Of a stretch of DNA of 14,937 bases, positions 1 through 11,100 are shown piece by piece. Origin of the DNA: VGPE01 sp031431395 (GTDB taxonomy: Bacteria > Chloroflexota > Limnocylindria > Limnocylindrales > CSP1-4); NCBI GenBank assembly GCA_031431395.1, contig JANPDJ010000300.1:1-14937 (forward strand), written 5' to 3'. Numbering within the stretch: position 1 is the first letter of the stretch; every line of letters begins with the position of its first letter. The position numbers and the translations under genes are program-made. The notes under the pieces were generated by a model. That model had not been told where the DNA came from, made no database searches, and saw nothing but the letters and a program-made list of their open reading frames with translations.

Positions 1-370
1 CCAGGCGGCCGGTCTGGCCGACCAGCTTCTCGATGTCTTCCTTGTTCGTGACGCCCGGGAGTTCGACGACGACCCGATCCGAGCCCTGGGTCTGAACGAC
101 CGGCTCCGAAACGCCCGTGGAGTTCACGCGGCGCTCGATGATGTCGCGGATGGTGGCGAGGTCGCCGGGACCGGGATTGCGCCCGTCCTTGGGCAATGCC
201 TGGTACTCCACCCGGAAGCCGCCCTGGAGGTCCAGGCCGAGCTTCGTCTCGACGACGCGCGATCCGCCGGCGGGGTCGCCGAAGGCAGGCAGCTTGAGTC
301 CGGGCCAGAAGTCCAGGACCAGCGCTGCCAGGCCGATGATGAGGATCAGGTAGGGGGCGGCTCGGCGCAT
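1..370 (-). CDS. secD: Protein translocase subunit SecD, N-terminal part (runs off left edge)
   Basis: SecD is the membrane subunit that, with SecF, uses the proton gradient to help complete protein export through SecYEG. The 123 visible residues begin with a short basic stretch and one hydrophobic segment (about residues 6-24), then the SecD hallmark LGLDLQGG (44-51). The P1 periplasmic region follows, with IIERRVNSTGVSEP (about 77-90) and RVVVELPGV (99-107). The remainder (P1 head, the transmembrane bundle) lies outside the window. I chose the ATG at 370. An in-frame ATG eight codons upstream (394) is possible, and neither has a good ribosome binding site. A TATCAT hexamer lies nine bases before the 370 start. 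The gene follows uvrC on the same strand after a 52-base gap, so it may be co-transcribed with it or have its own promoter. The family call is secure. Confidence 0.93.
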   Translation of the reverse strand, partial: MRRAAPYLILIIGLAALVLDFWPGLKLPAFGDPAGGSRVVETKLGLDLQGGFRVEYQALPKDGRNPGPGDLATIRDIIERRVNSTGVSEPVVQTQGSDRVVVELPGVTNKEDIEKLVGQTGRL

Positions 371-379
371 TGAGGCGGG

Positions 380-385
380 ATGATA
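380..385 (-). promoter_or_regulatory. Possible -10 hexamer of secD
   Basis: On the minus strand TATCAT fits TANNNT and ends nine bases before the secD ATG. I see no convincing -35 hexamer upstream. It is listed because the same arrangement recurs before other genes here; alone it is weak. Confidence 0.3.
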
Positions 386-422
386 CCAGCCCATCCCGGA
401 AGCATTCGGCGGTGGAGACAGT

Positions 423-2282
423 TCAGGACGAGGGTGTGTCGAGGACCGCCCTGATCCGGGCCGCCAGCGCGGGGCCAATGCCCGGGACGGCGGCAAGCTG
501 CTCCACCGGCGCTTCCCGCACACGCTTGACCGAACCGAAGACACGCAGGAGTGCCTGCCGTCGCTTCGGGCCGACGCCCGGAAGGTCGTCGAAGGCCGAC
601 TTCATTGTCCGTTTCGCACGCAGGTCGCGGTGGTAGGTGATCGCGAACCGGTGTGCCTCGTCCCGCAGTCGCTGGACGAGATAGAGCGCAGTGGACGACG
701 GCGGCAGCAGGATCGGTTCGCTTCGCCCGGGCAGGAACAGTTCCTCACGCTGCTTTGCGAGGCCCGCCAGCGGCAGATCGTGGAAGCCCATCGCATCGAG
801 GACTTCCTTCGCCGCACTGACCTGGCCCTTGCCGCCATCGATGAGCACGAGATCCGGCAGCCGCCAGCGGAGTTCCTCCGCGCTCCCCTCCTCGCCCTGG
901 CGCGCACGGTGGAAACGGCGGCGAAGGACTTCCTGGTGGCTGGCGACATCGTTCGGACCCTGGACCGTCCGGACGCGGAACCGGCGGTACTCGCTCTTGC
1001 GGGGCCGGCCGTCCTCGAAGACGACCATGCTGCCCACGGTCTCACTACCCTGGAAGTTGCTGATGTCGTAGCACTCGATCCGCATCGGGGTCGCGGGCAG
1101 CGCGAGAGCCTCCGCGAGCCCCTCGAGCGCGTCGCGCGTGCGGCCTTCGTCGGCCAGCCACCGCGCGTGCTCCCGTCGGAGCGTCTCGGCCGCGTTGCGG
1201 TGCGCGAGTTCCATGAGTTCCCGCTTCTCGCCTCGTCGCGGCACCCGGAAGCGCACCGGTCCGCCTCGGCGGGCGGCGAGGAATGTCTCCAGGTCGGCCG
1301 AGTCGGGGATCTCCACCGGCAGCAGGATCTGCGGCGGCACAGAGGTTGCGCGGGCGTAGAACTGCTCGATGAAGCTGCGCAGGACCTCGTCGTCGGGAGC
1401 ATCGGCGGCTGCGTCAAGCAGGAACACGTCGCGCCCGGTGAGCTTGCCGTTGCGGACGGCGAACAGCTGGACGCCGGCTTCATTGTCCTGGCGGGCAAGG
1501 CCGACGACGTCCAGTTCCGTTCGGGCGAAGGCCGCCATCTTCTGCGATTCCATCGTCCGCTCGATCGCGCGGACCTTGTCGCGGAGTGCGCCGGCGCGCT
1601 CGAACTCGAGCCGATCGGCAGCCTGCTCCATCTGCCGCTGCAGTGTCCGGACCACGGCTTCCTGGCGGCCCTCGAGGAAGGCTTCAACCTGCGTGATGTC
1701 CGCCCGGTAGGTCGCGCGATCGATGGCCTCGATGCAGGGCCCCTGGCACCGCTTGATGTGGTACAGGAGGCAGGGCCGCTGGAGCGCGCGCTCGCCCGAC
1801 CGGATGTCGATCGTGCACGTGCGAAACGGGAAGAGCCCCCGGATCAGGTTCATCGATTCGTCGACGCTGCTGGCCGAGGCGTACGGCCCGAAGTACCGGC
1901 TGCCGTCGTTCGCGAGCTTGCGTGTGCGCTCGATCCTCGGGAAGTCGTCCGCCATCGTGATCTTGATGTACGGGTAGCTCTTGTCGTCCTTCAGGCGGAC
2001 GTTGAAACGCGGCTTGTACCGCTTGATGAGGGTGTTCTCCAGCAGCAGCGCTTCGCTGACCGAATCGACGATCGTGTAGTCCACGCCGGCCACCCGGTCG
2101 ATCACGGACCGGATCCGGTGCCCGTCGGTCGGACCCGACTGCTTCTGCCAGTAGCTGCGGACCCGGCTGCGAAGGTTCTGCGCTTTGCCGACGTAGACGA
2201 CCTCGCCGCGATCGTCCTTCATGAGGTACACGCCGGGCCGATCGGGCAGGTTCAGGAGGGTCGTCTCGAGTTCAGGCGTCAT
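423..2282 (-). CDS. uvrC: Excinuclease ABC subunit C (UvrC)
   Basis: UvrC makes both incisions around DNA damage after UvrB has been loaded. Numbered from MTPEL (619 aa, the usual family length), the protein has the N-terminal GIY-YIG nuclease for the 3' cut (PGVY at 16-19, YVGKA at 30-34). A UVR motif for UvrB contact follows (about 211-245, with LEFERAGALRDK). Next is the UvrC RNase H-like domain for the 5' cut, with the expected acidic and His residues in YDISNFQG (D406), LIDGGKGQ (D482) and DEAHRFA (H544). A tandem helix-hairpin-helix (about 562-616) closes it. The start at 2282 aligns with the Bacillus subtilis N-terminus and has TACACT eight bases upstream. An alternative ATG at 2309 adds nine residues and has GGAG six bases before it. 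Open reading continues further upstream but looks non-coding. No SOS box is seen. The gene is divergent from the helicase gene. Confidence 0.96.
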   Translation of the reverse strand: MTPELETTLLNLPDRPGVYLMKDDRGEVVYVGKAQNLRSRVRSYWQKQSGPTDGHRIRSVIDRVAGVDYTIVDSVSEALLLENTLIKRYKPRFNVRLKDDKSYPYIKITMADDFPRIERTRKLANDGSRYFGPYASASSVDESMNLIRGLFPFRTCTIDIRSGERALQRPCLLYHIKRCQGPCIEAIDRATYRADITQVEAFLEGRQEAVVRTLQRQMEQAADRLEFERAGALRDKVRAIERTMESQKMAAFARTELDVVGLARQDNEAGVQLFAVRNGKLTGRDVFLLDAAADAPDDEVLRSFIEQFYARATSVPPQILLPVEIPDSADLETFLAARRGGPVRFRVPRRGEKRELMELAHRNAAETLRREHARWLADEGRTRDALEGLAEALALPATPMRIECYDISNFQGSETVGSMVVFEDGRPRKSEYRRFRVRTVQGPNDVASHQEVLRRRFHRARQGEEGSAEELRWRLPDLVLIDGGKGQVSAAKEVLDAMGFHDLPLAGLAKQREELFLPGRSEPILLPPSSTALYLVQRLRDEAHRFAITYHRDLRAKRTMKSAFDDLPGVGPKRRQALLRVFGSVKRVREAPVEQLAAVPGIGPALAARIRAVLDTPSS

Positions 2283-2290
2283 TCCTCGAA

Positions 2291-2296
2291 AGTGTA
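2291..2296 (-). promoter_or_regulatory. Possible -10 hexamer of uvrC
   Basis: TACACT on the minus strand fits TANNNT and ends eight bases before the ATG at 2282, so transcription would begin at or next to the start codon. No good -35 is visible. If translation starts at the ATG at 2309, with GGAG upstream, this hexamer is simply coding sequence. Confidence 0.3.
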
Positions 2297-2353
2297 GGCG
2301 GCGGGTCATGGCGGTCTCCGGATGTCGCCCGGAAGGTGCGCCCGAGATGGGTC

Positions 2354-2406
2354 GCCGATGAGAGCTGGGTGAGTCAGCGTCAAGCGGCCGATGAGTGCCG
2401 GGTGAG
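2354..2406 (+). repeat. Two 20-bp imperfect direct repeats, 33-bp period, between uvrC and the helicase gene
   Basis: Copies lie at 2354-2373 and 2387-2406. Both begin GCCGATGAG and end GGGTGAG, with 18 of 20 bases identical. The 33-bp period is close to three helical turns, so both copies would face the same side of the DNA, as tandem operator sites often do. The second copy ends just before the proposed helicase start. The period is also a multiple of three, and in the helicase frame each copy reads ADExxV, so a small coding duplication in an extended N-terminus is the alternative. Confidence 0.5.
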
Positions 2407-2413
2407 GGGGCCC

Positions 2414-4198
2414 GTGGACACTCGTGACGTGGAGATGCATCCGTCGGTCCAAGAACGGCTGGCGCGCCTCGCACCGGACCAGCGTGCCGCGGCCACGGCG
2501 CCTCCGGGGCCCGTCCTGTGCGTTGCACCAGCCGGCAGCGGCAAGACCACGACACTCGTCGCGCGGATTGCCTGGCTCGTTGCATCCGGCACGCCACCGG
2601 GGGAGATCTGCGCCGTCACGTTCAACAAGCGCGCGGCAGAGGAGCTGGGCGAACGGCTATCAGCGGCGCTGGAACCGCTGGGAGTCCCGCCCGCCGGCGT
2701 ACGCGTGCGCACCTTCCATGCCCTCGGCCGGGAGATCCTGCAGGCGGCCGGCCGTGCCGTGGAGCCCCTCGTCGACCGGGGCCCCATGCTCCGGCGACTG
2801 TTCCCCATGGCGGACCGCGCACGCCTCCGGCAGATGGATGATGGAATCAGCCGGCTGAAGCTTGATCGCGGGCTCCGGCTGGAAGACGTCGCCGCAACAC
2901 CCGTCGATGACCCCATGGTCCAGGCGTTCGCCACGTATGAGGCTGCGGTGCGCGACACCGGCGGCGTGGACTTCGACGACCTCGTCGCGCGAGCACTGAC
3001 GGTGCTCGAGGCTTCACCTCCGGACCTTGCCCAGTGGCGCGCGGCCTGCAGCCAGCTGCTCGTGGACGAGGTCCAGGACGTGGACCGCACGCAACTCCGC
3101 CTTGCGCTCCTGCTCGCTGCGCCGGCTCACCGGATCTTTCTCGTCGGTGACGACGACCAGTCGATCTACGGCTGGCGGCTGGCCGATGTCCGGCCCGTGC
3201 TGGCACTCGATTCCGCGTTGCCGGGCCTCCGGCGGATCGACCTGGTCACCAACTACCGCTGCCCGAGGCCGGTAGTCCACCGCGCCGTCCGGTTGATCGA
3301 GACGAACCAGGAACGATTCCGCAAGGAAGTGCGTGCCGGCCCCGCGTCCGAGGGGATGCTGGTGCTGGCGCCGGATTCGGGCGACGGGGAGACCGCGTTG
3401 CGCCGGATCCTCTCGGCTCCGCTGCCCGGGGGGAAGACGCGCGCGATCCTCGCCCGGACCAACCGCGAACTCATGCTGCCGCTCGCCCTCGCGCTCGAGT
3501 TGTCGTTGCCCGTGCGAGCCACGGCGCACCTGCTGCTCGAAGAACCCGTTTTGGACGATCTCCTCGATGAGGTTGCCCGTCCTGCGCCCACGGAGGGTCC
3601 GCTCCTTCTGCGCCTCGCTGCGCTCCGAGATCGCGAAGTAGCCAAGGATCCTCCGTCCGATTCCGACGCAGCGAGTCCGCGCGAGGTCGCCGACGCGCTC
3701 CTGGGATGGGCGGCCGGGCATGTGTGGGATGACGCTCCCACCTTCGTCGCCCGAATCCGCAAAGCTCGGGCGAGGCTCGCGGAGCTTCGCTCGGACGACG
3801 CGCCGCTGATCCTCGCCACAGTGCACGGGACGAAGGGCCTCGAATTCGACGAAGTGGCCGTTATCGGGCTCGACGAACGCCGCTTCCCGAGCGAGCGGGC
3901 CCTCTCGGAGGCCGATGATCCGGTCCGGGCGCTGGAGGAGGAACGCCGCCTGGCGTACGTCGCGTGGACCCGCGCCAGGCGCATGCTCACGCTGGTCTAC
4001 AACCCGCTGCGGCCGTCGACGTTTCTCCTCGAAGCGTTTTCGCGGGAGGAGCTGGGGCTTCCGATTGGTGCGGGCACGGAAGGCCTTTCGCCGCGCCGGG
4101 CGGGCCGCGCAGCGGGCGGCCTCAGAAGTCGCCGCTCGCCTCCCGGCGGGCCAGCAATCTCAGCAGGCGATCCACCGCGTCCAGCAAAGGCTCGGTGA
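2414..4198 (+). CDS. UvrD/PcrA-type SF1A DNA helicase, compact form
   Basis: This is an ATP-driven 3'-5' single-strand translocase/helicase of the UvrD/Rep/PcrA group. From the GTG at 2414 it has 594 residues: Walker A APAGSGKT (38-45), Ia TFNKRAAEE (69-77), a VRTFHALG block (98-105), Walker B LLVDEVQD (215-222), III VGDDDQSIYGWR (244-255), IV TNYRC (279-283), V ATVHGTKGLEFD (468-479) and VI YVAWTRAR (515-522). About 190 residues separate motifs IV and V, against roughly 280 in UvrD/PcrA, so the 2B subdomain is reduced. The start is uncertain: GTG at 2414 has AGGGGG just upstream, ATG at 2435 is in frame, and the frame is open back to 2336. Helicases of this group remove UvrC and the excised strand in nucleotide excision repair, which suits the neighbours, but the assignment to UvrD itself is inference. 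The Arg/Gly/Pro-rich tail after residue 550 overlaps the opposing gene by 77 bases. Confidence 0.92.
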   Translation: MDTRDVEMHPSVQERLARLAPDQRAAATAPPGPVLCVAPAGSGKTTTLVARIAWLVASGTPPGEICAVTFNKRAAEELGERLSAALEPLGVPPAGVRVRTFHALGREILQAAGRAVEPLVDRGPMLRRLFPMADRARLRQMDDGISRLKLDRGLRLEDVAATPVDDPMVQAFATYEAAVRDTGGVDFDDLVARALTVLEASPPDLAQWRAACSQLLVDEVQDVDRTQLRLALLLAAPAHRIFLVGDDDQSIYGWRLADVRPVLALDSALPGLRRIDLVTNYRCPRPVVHRAVRLIETNQERFRKEVRAGPASEGMLVLAPDSGDGETALRRILSAPLPGGKTRAILARTNRELMLPLALALELSLPVRATAHLLLEEPVLDDLLDEVARPAPTEGPLLLRLAALRDREVAKDPPSDSDAASPREVADALLGWAAGHVWDDAPTFVARIRKARARLAELRSDDAPLILATVHGTKGLEFDEVAVIGLDERRFPSERALSEADDPVRALEEERRLAYVAWTRARRMLTLVYNPLRPSTFLLEAFSREELGLPIGAGTEGLSPRRAGRAAGGLRSRRSPPGGPAISAGDPPRPAKAR

Positions 4199-4469
4199 GG
4201 CCCTGGGGCAGGACGTCGCGAATGGAGTCGCGGGGCCCATATGCCGCGCGGATGCGCATCGCGGTTCCGCGCAGGTCACGCACGTCGTCGTCTCGAAGCA
4301 GGTCCGGGAGGGGTTCGAAGTACGTGGACCAGCGCACGGAACCCCGCTCGCGGGCACCCGCCAGCAGGCGATCGGCGGCGCGCGCCGCGAGGAGAGCCGC
4401 GTCGTCGATCTCGGGGCGTTCGTGCCGCGCGGGACCCGGACGCCGGCTCTGCGGGCCCGAGGCATTCAC
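4122..4469 (-). CDS. Small uncharacterised protein, 115 aa
   Basis: I do not recognise this family. The frame is rich in G/C-ending codons, as a real gene is here. The protein looks helical: a stretch of Ala, Leu and Arg (AALLAARAADRLLAGARERG), a central YFEPLPDLLRDDDVRDLRG segment, then IRDVLPQGLTEPLLDAVDRLL near the C-terminus. There is no signal peptide, membrane segment or catalytic motif. The start is GTG at 4469, 12 bases after the stop of the upstream gene (4482-4919), so the two are probably co-transcribed. The ribosome binding site is weak (GGA). Its 3' end overlaps the helicase 3' end tail to tail by 77 bases. It could act with its upstream partner; no function can be read from the sequence. 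Confidence 0.7.
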   Translation of the reverse strand: MNASGPQSRRPGPARHERPEIDDAALLAARAADRLLAGARERGSVRWSTYFEPLPDLLRDDDVRDLRGTAMRIRAAYGPRDSIRDVLPQGLTEPLLDAVDRLLRLLARREASGDF

Positions 4470-4481
4470 GCGAGCGGTCCG

Positions 4482-4919
4482 TCAGGCGTCGAGACGCGAA
4501 CTGGCGACCATCGGGCTGGTGCCCAGCTGCGTGATCGACAGCGGCAGGCGCTTGCGCTCGGAGCCGTCGATCAGGATTCGAACGGAGTAGTCGCCCGGCA
4601 GTGGGAAGGAGAGGTTCCACAGGTCCACGGCGAACGTCAGCACGGTGTCGCGCCCGTCGTTCTCGCCGTGGGCAACGATGTTCGCCGTCCCGGAGGTCAT
4701 CTCGCGGCCCACCTGGTCAAGCAGGACGAACCGGATCACGTGTTCGTCGCGCAGTTCCGGGGTCGTCACCGTCAAGCCGATGACCAATGCAAGGTGCGGA
4801 TGGATCAGCGGGAACGTCTGGCCGCCGATCCGGTCGACGCCGCCGCCGAGGATGCTGAACTTGGCGCCGGGACGTGCGTCGGCAGCGTCCGCGAGGAACG
4901 CGAATGCGATATCGGGCAT
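4482..4919 (-). CDS. Uncharacterised 145-aa protein resembling the DUF6941 family
   Basis: The protein begins MPDIAFAFLADAADARPGAK and continues FSILGGGVDRIGG, a pattern I associate with DUF6941-like proteins (a cytosolic N-terminal strand, then GK-[FL]-x-[IL]-GG). The middle and end alternate short hydrophobic strands (IGLTVTTPEL, HVIRFVLLD, DTVLTFAVDLWNLSFPLPGDYSVRILIDG), suggesting a small beta-sandwich. There is no signal peptide, membrane segment or visible active site. The family name is from memory, and the function of the family is unknown to me. TAGCAT lies six bases before the ATG, consistent with a leaderless message. It sits 47 bases downstream of uvrA and 12 bases upstream of the 115-aa gene, so it could be read from its own promoter or by read-through from uvrA. 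Confidence 0.82.
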   Translation of the reverse strand: MPDIAFAFLADAADARPGAKFSILGGGVDRIGGQTFPLIHPHLALVIGLTVTTPELRDEHVIRFVLLDQVGREMTSGTANIVAHGENDGRDTVLTFAVDLWNLSFPLPGDYSVRILIDGSERKRLPLSITQLGTSPMVASSRLDA

Positions 4920-4925
4920 CTGCCT

Positions 4926-4931
4926 ATGCTA
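4926..4931 (-). promoter_or_regulatory. -10 hexamer for the 145-aa gene, leaderless type
   Basis: TAGCAT (TANNNT) on the minus strand is followed by exactly six bases and then the ATG at 4919. That spacing places the transcription start at the A of the start codon. There is no clear Shine-Dalgarno sequence, and the -35 region is GC-rich without an obvious hexamer. Confidence 0.45.
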
Positions 4932-4966
4932 CCCGCCGCCGCAGCCCGCCCGGGTACGGCCGCCCA

Positions 4967-8035
<3,069 letters not shown>

Positions 8036-8041
8036 CGGAGA

Positions 8042-8047
8042 ATTCTA
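8042..8047 (-). promoter_or_regulatory. -10 hexamer of uvrA, leaderless type
   Basis: TAGAAT on the minus strand is followed by TCTCCG and then the uvrA ATG. The six-base gap puts the transcription start on the ATG. The matching -35 position falls inside the SOS box at 8066-8077. Confidence 0.6.
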
Positions 8048-8065
8048 GCGCTGATGCGGTATTCC

Positions 8066-8077
8066 GAACATACGTTC
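8066..8077 (+). promoter_or_regulatory. SOS (LexA-type) box of uvrA
   Basis: GAACATACGTTC is a perfect GAAC-N4-GTTC operator of the Bacillus/actinobacterial LexA type, and a C precedes it as in the fuller CGAACRNRYGTTYG consensus. It lies 18 bases upstream of the uvrA -10 hexamer, covering the -35, where bound LexA would block RNA polymerase. uvrA is a classic SOS gene, so site and gene agree. LexA itself is not in the window. Confidence 0.87.
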
Positions 8078-8156
8078 ACGTCGTCCCGGGAGCCGCGGAT
8101 AGCGCGTCAGCTGAACGGCTTGACGACCATTCAATGCTGCTGCACAACACCGTCCG

Positions 8157-11100
8157 TCAGCCGCGCCGTCCACCTCGGCGCGACGGCCTGGACCCGGTCC
8201 GCTTGATCACGTTGGGGGTGACCGTGCTGTCCCAGGTGGGGCGCTCCGACCACCGCGCCTGCCAGCCGCCGTCCTCCTCGTGCTCGTCGCGGATCCCGGG
8301 CAGCCAGTCCGAAACGGTGTGGGCCAGACCGGCATCCTTGGCGGCCTCGGGCTCCCCTGGCCCTTCGCTGCCGAGCAACTCCCCGGGTTCCTCGTCCGCC
8401 GGCAGCACCGCGACGCTGGTGACCTCATACGCGGGCGCCTGCGGTGCGGGCTCCCCCACCCGGCGCGGACGGGCGTACGGATCGCGGGCAGGGGCACCGG
8501 GTCGTGACGGAGCCAGCCGCCGGGGGGCGACCGCTTCGATGGTCCGATCCTTGCGGCCGACCCGCGCCGCGCCTTCTGCAGCCCGCCCCACGATGGCCGA
8601 CTGGTCTTCCTCGAGCACGCGCAGGCGGATCGCCTGGATCTCGTCCCGGAGCGCGGCGGCCCGTTCGAATTCCAGCTGGCGTGAGGCGTTCTTCATGTCG
8701 GCTTCCAACTGGGCGACCAGGCGTTCCACCTGCTCGCGGCCGCCGGCGCTCAGGTCGTGCGGACCGAACCGGCCCGCCGGTCCACCCGGGACGTAGACCT
8801 GCGTCGAGCTCGCTACGGCCCGCAACCGTTCGTTGATGTCGTGGATCTCCTTCACGATGCTCGACGGCTCGATGCCGTGCGTCGCGTTGTACGCCCGCTG
8901 GATGGTCCGCCGGCGGTTCGTCTCGTCGATCGCCGCCCTCATGGATTCCGTCATCCGGTCCGCGTACATCACGACTTCGCCGCCGATGTTCCGGGCCGCC
9001 CGGCCCATCATCTGGATCAGCGACCACGAGCTTCGCAGGAAGCCCTCCTTGTCCGCGTCCAGGATGGCGACCAGGGTCACCTCCGGCAGGTCGATGCCCT
9101 CCCGCAGCAGGTTGATGCCTACCAGCACGTCGTACACGCCTAAACGCAGGTCGCGCAGGATCTGCACCCGCTCAAGGGTGTCCACCTCCGAATGGAGGTA
9201 CTGGACCTTGACGCCCAGCTCACGGAGGTAGTCAGAAAGATCCTCCGCCATCTTCTTGGTCAGGGTGGTAACGAGCGCCCGTTCGCCGCGGTCCACGCGC
9301 CCGCGGATCTCCTCGAGCAGATCGTCGATCTGGCCTTCCGTGGGCCGGATGCGGATCTCCGGATCCACGATGCCGGTGGGCCGGATCAGCTGCTCCACCA
9401 GCCGCTGGCTGCGCTCCAGCTCGAACGGACCGGGTGTCGCGCTCATGTAGATCGCCTGGTGGATGGTGGCCTCGAACTCCTCGAACGTCAGCGGCCGGTT
9501 GTCGAGCGCCGACGGGAGCCGGAACCCGAAGTCCACCAGGATCTCCTTGCGGGTCCGATCGTTCTTGTACATGCCCACCACCTGCGGGATGGACATGTGG
9601 CTCTCATCGACGACCAGCAGCCAGTCCGGCGGGAAGTAGTCCAGGAGGGTCCACGGCCGCGATCCGGCGTCGCGGCGGGCGAGATGGCGCGAGTAGTTCT
9701 CCACCCCGGAGCAGTACCCGAGCTCGCGCATCATCTCGATGTCGAACGTGGTGCGCTGTCGCAGGCGTGCGGCCTCCAGGACGCGGCCCTGGGCCTCCAT
9801 CTCGCCGACGCGCCCTTCCATCTCGGCCTCGATATCGACGAGCGCGGCCATGAGCTTGTCGCCGGGGGTCACGAAGTGGGTGGCCGGATAGATGGTGAGG
9901 TCCTTGCGCTCGGCCAGCAGTTCGCCGGTCAGCGGGTCGATCTCCGTGATCCGCTCCACTTCGTCGCCGAAGAACTCGACGCGCATGACCCGATCCTCGG
10001 ACGCGGGTTGGACCTCCAGCGTGTCGCCGCGAACGCGGAACCGCGCACGACCCAGTTGCGCGTCGTTGCGCTGGAATTGCAGGTCCACCAGGTGGCGCAG
10101 AACGGCGTCGCGCCGGTAGTGGCCGGACGTCCGCAGCTTGAGCACCGTTGCGCCGTAGTCCACCGGCGCACCCAGGCCGTAGATGCACGACACGGACGCC
10201 ACGATGATGACGTCGCGCCGTTCGAAGAGCGCGTGGGTGGCCGCATGCCGGAGCTTGTCGATCTCGTCGTTGCGGCTGGAATCTTTCTCGATGTACGTGT
10301 CGCTCCGGGGCAGGTACGCCTCCGGCTGGTAATAGTCGAAGTAGCTGACGAAGTACTCCACGGCGTTGTCCGGGAAGAACTCGCGGAACTCCGAGTACAG
10401 CTGCGCCGCCAGCGTCTTGTTGTGCGCCAGCACGAGCGTGGGCCGCTGGTGCTTCTGGATGACCGACGCGATGCTGAAGGTGTTGTGGACGACGAGACCG
10501 CCGTGACCCGCAAAGAAGGTCTCCGCACCCTCAACCGAGAAGTCGTAGACGTACGGACCCGACGGGGCGACCTCCTCCACCTTCGCCACCGTTGCCCAAC
10601 GACACGCGACGAGACGGCGGAGCGCTGCCATCGCCGCTGCAAACTCGATGCCGTTGGACTGCCCCCGAGCCGCGGCCAGTTCATCGAGCGCTGCAATGAT
10701 CCGTCGGGCGGTCGCCCGACGAAGCGCACGGCGCCCGTTCTCGATCAGATCCAGCCCGGTCCGACTGATCCCTGCAAGTTCGGCCACCTCGCGCTCGAAC
10801 GCACCAATGGCCTGCCTGGAGCGGCGAACAAACGGATTCGCCATTGCCGGAATGCAGTCGGCGTTGCCGCCCACCACTCCCTGGAGGACCTGTGCAAGCT
10901 GATTGGCTTTCCGTGGTCCGAGAAAGCCGATCGCGGAGGCAAACGCGCGCAGGTCGTCGCCTCCGCGAACCGAGACCTGCCAGTAGTACTCGCCAGCGTG
11001 CGCTGTCCCTGACGCGCGCTTCCATGTGCGCGCCAGTCGCGCCACGATCCCGAACCGAAGGAGTGCGTAACTCAGCTCCGAGGCCAGCATGCGGCTCTTG

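Noticed and set aside
630..2297. Long open frame on the plus strand opposite uvrC
   Set aside because: It is an antisense shadow of a GC-rich gene. UvrC motifs are intact on the minus strand, and the plus-strand product shows no domain.
2283..2597. uvrC extended upstream to 2597
   Set aside because: The added residues are Arg/Pro/Ser-rich with no homology and lie opposite the start of the helicase gene. UvrC alignment begins at the ATG at 2282 or at most 2309.
8036..8156. A rho-independent terminator after uvrB
   Set aside because: Only a very small hairpin (around TGCAGCAGCA) is visible and it has no T run, so no terminator is claimed here or elsewhere in the window.
9192..11012. 606-codon open frame on the plus strand opposite uvrB and its intein
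   Set aside because: It crosses the intein-extein border with no change and has no recognisable motif. GC-rich codon bias leaves the opposite frame open.
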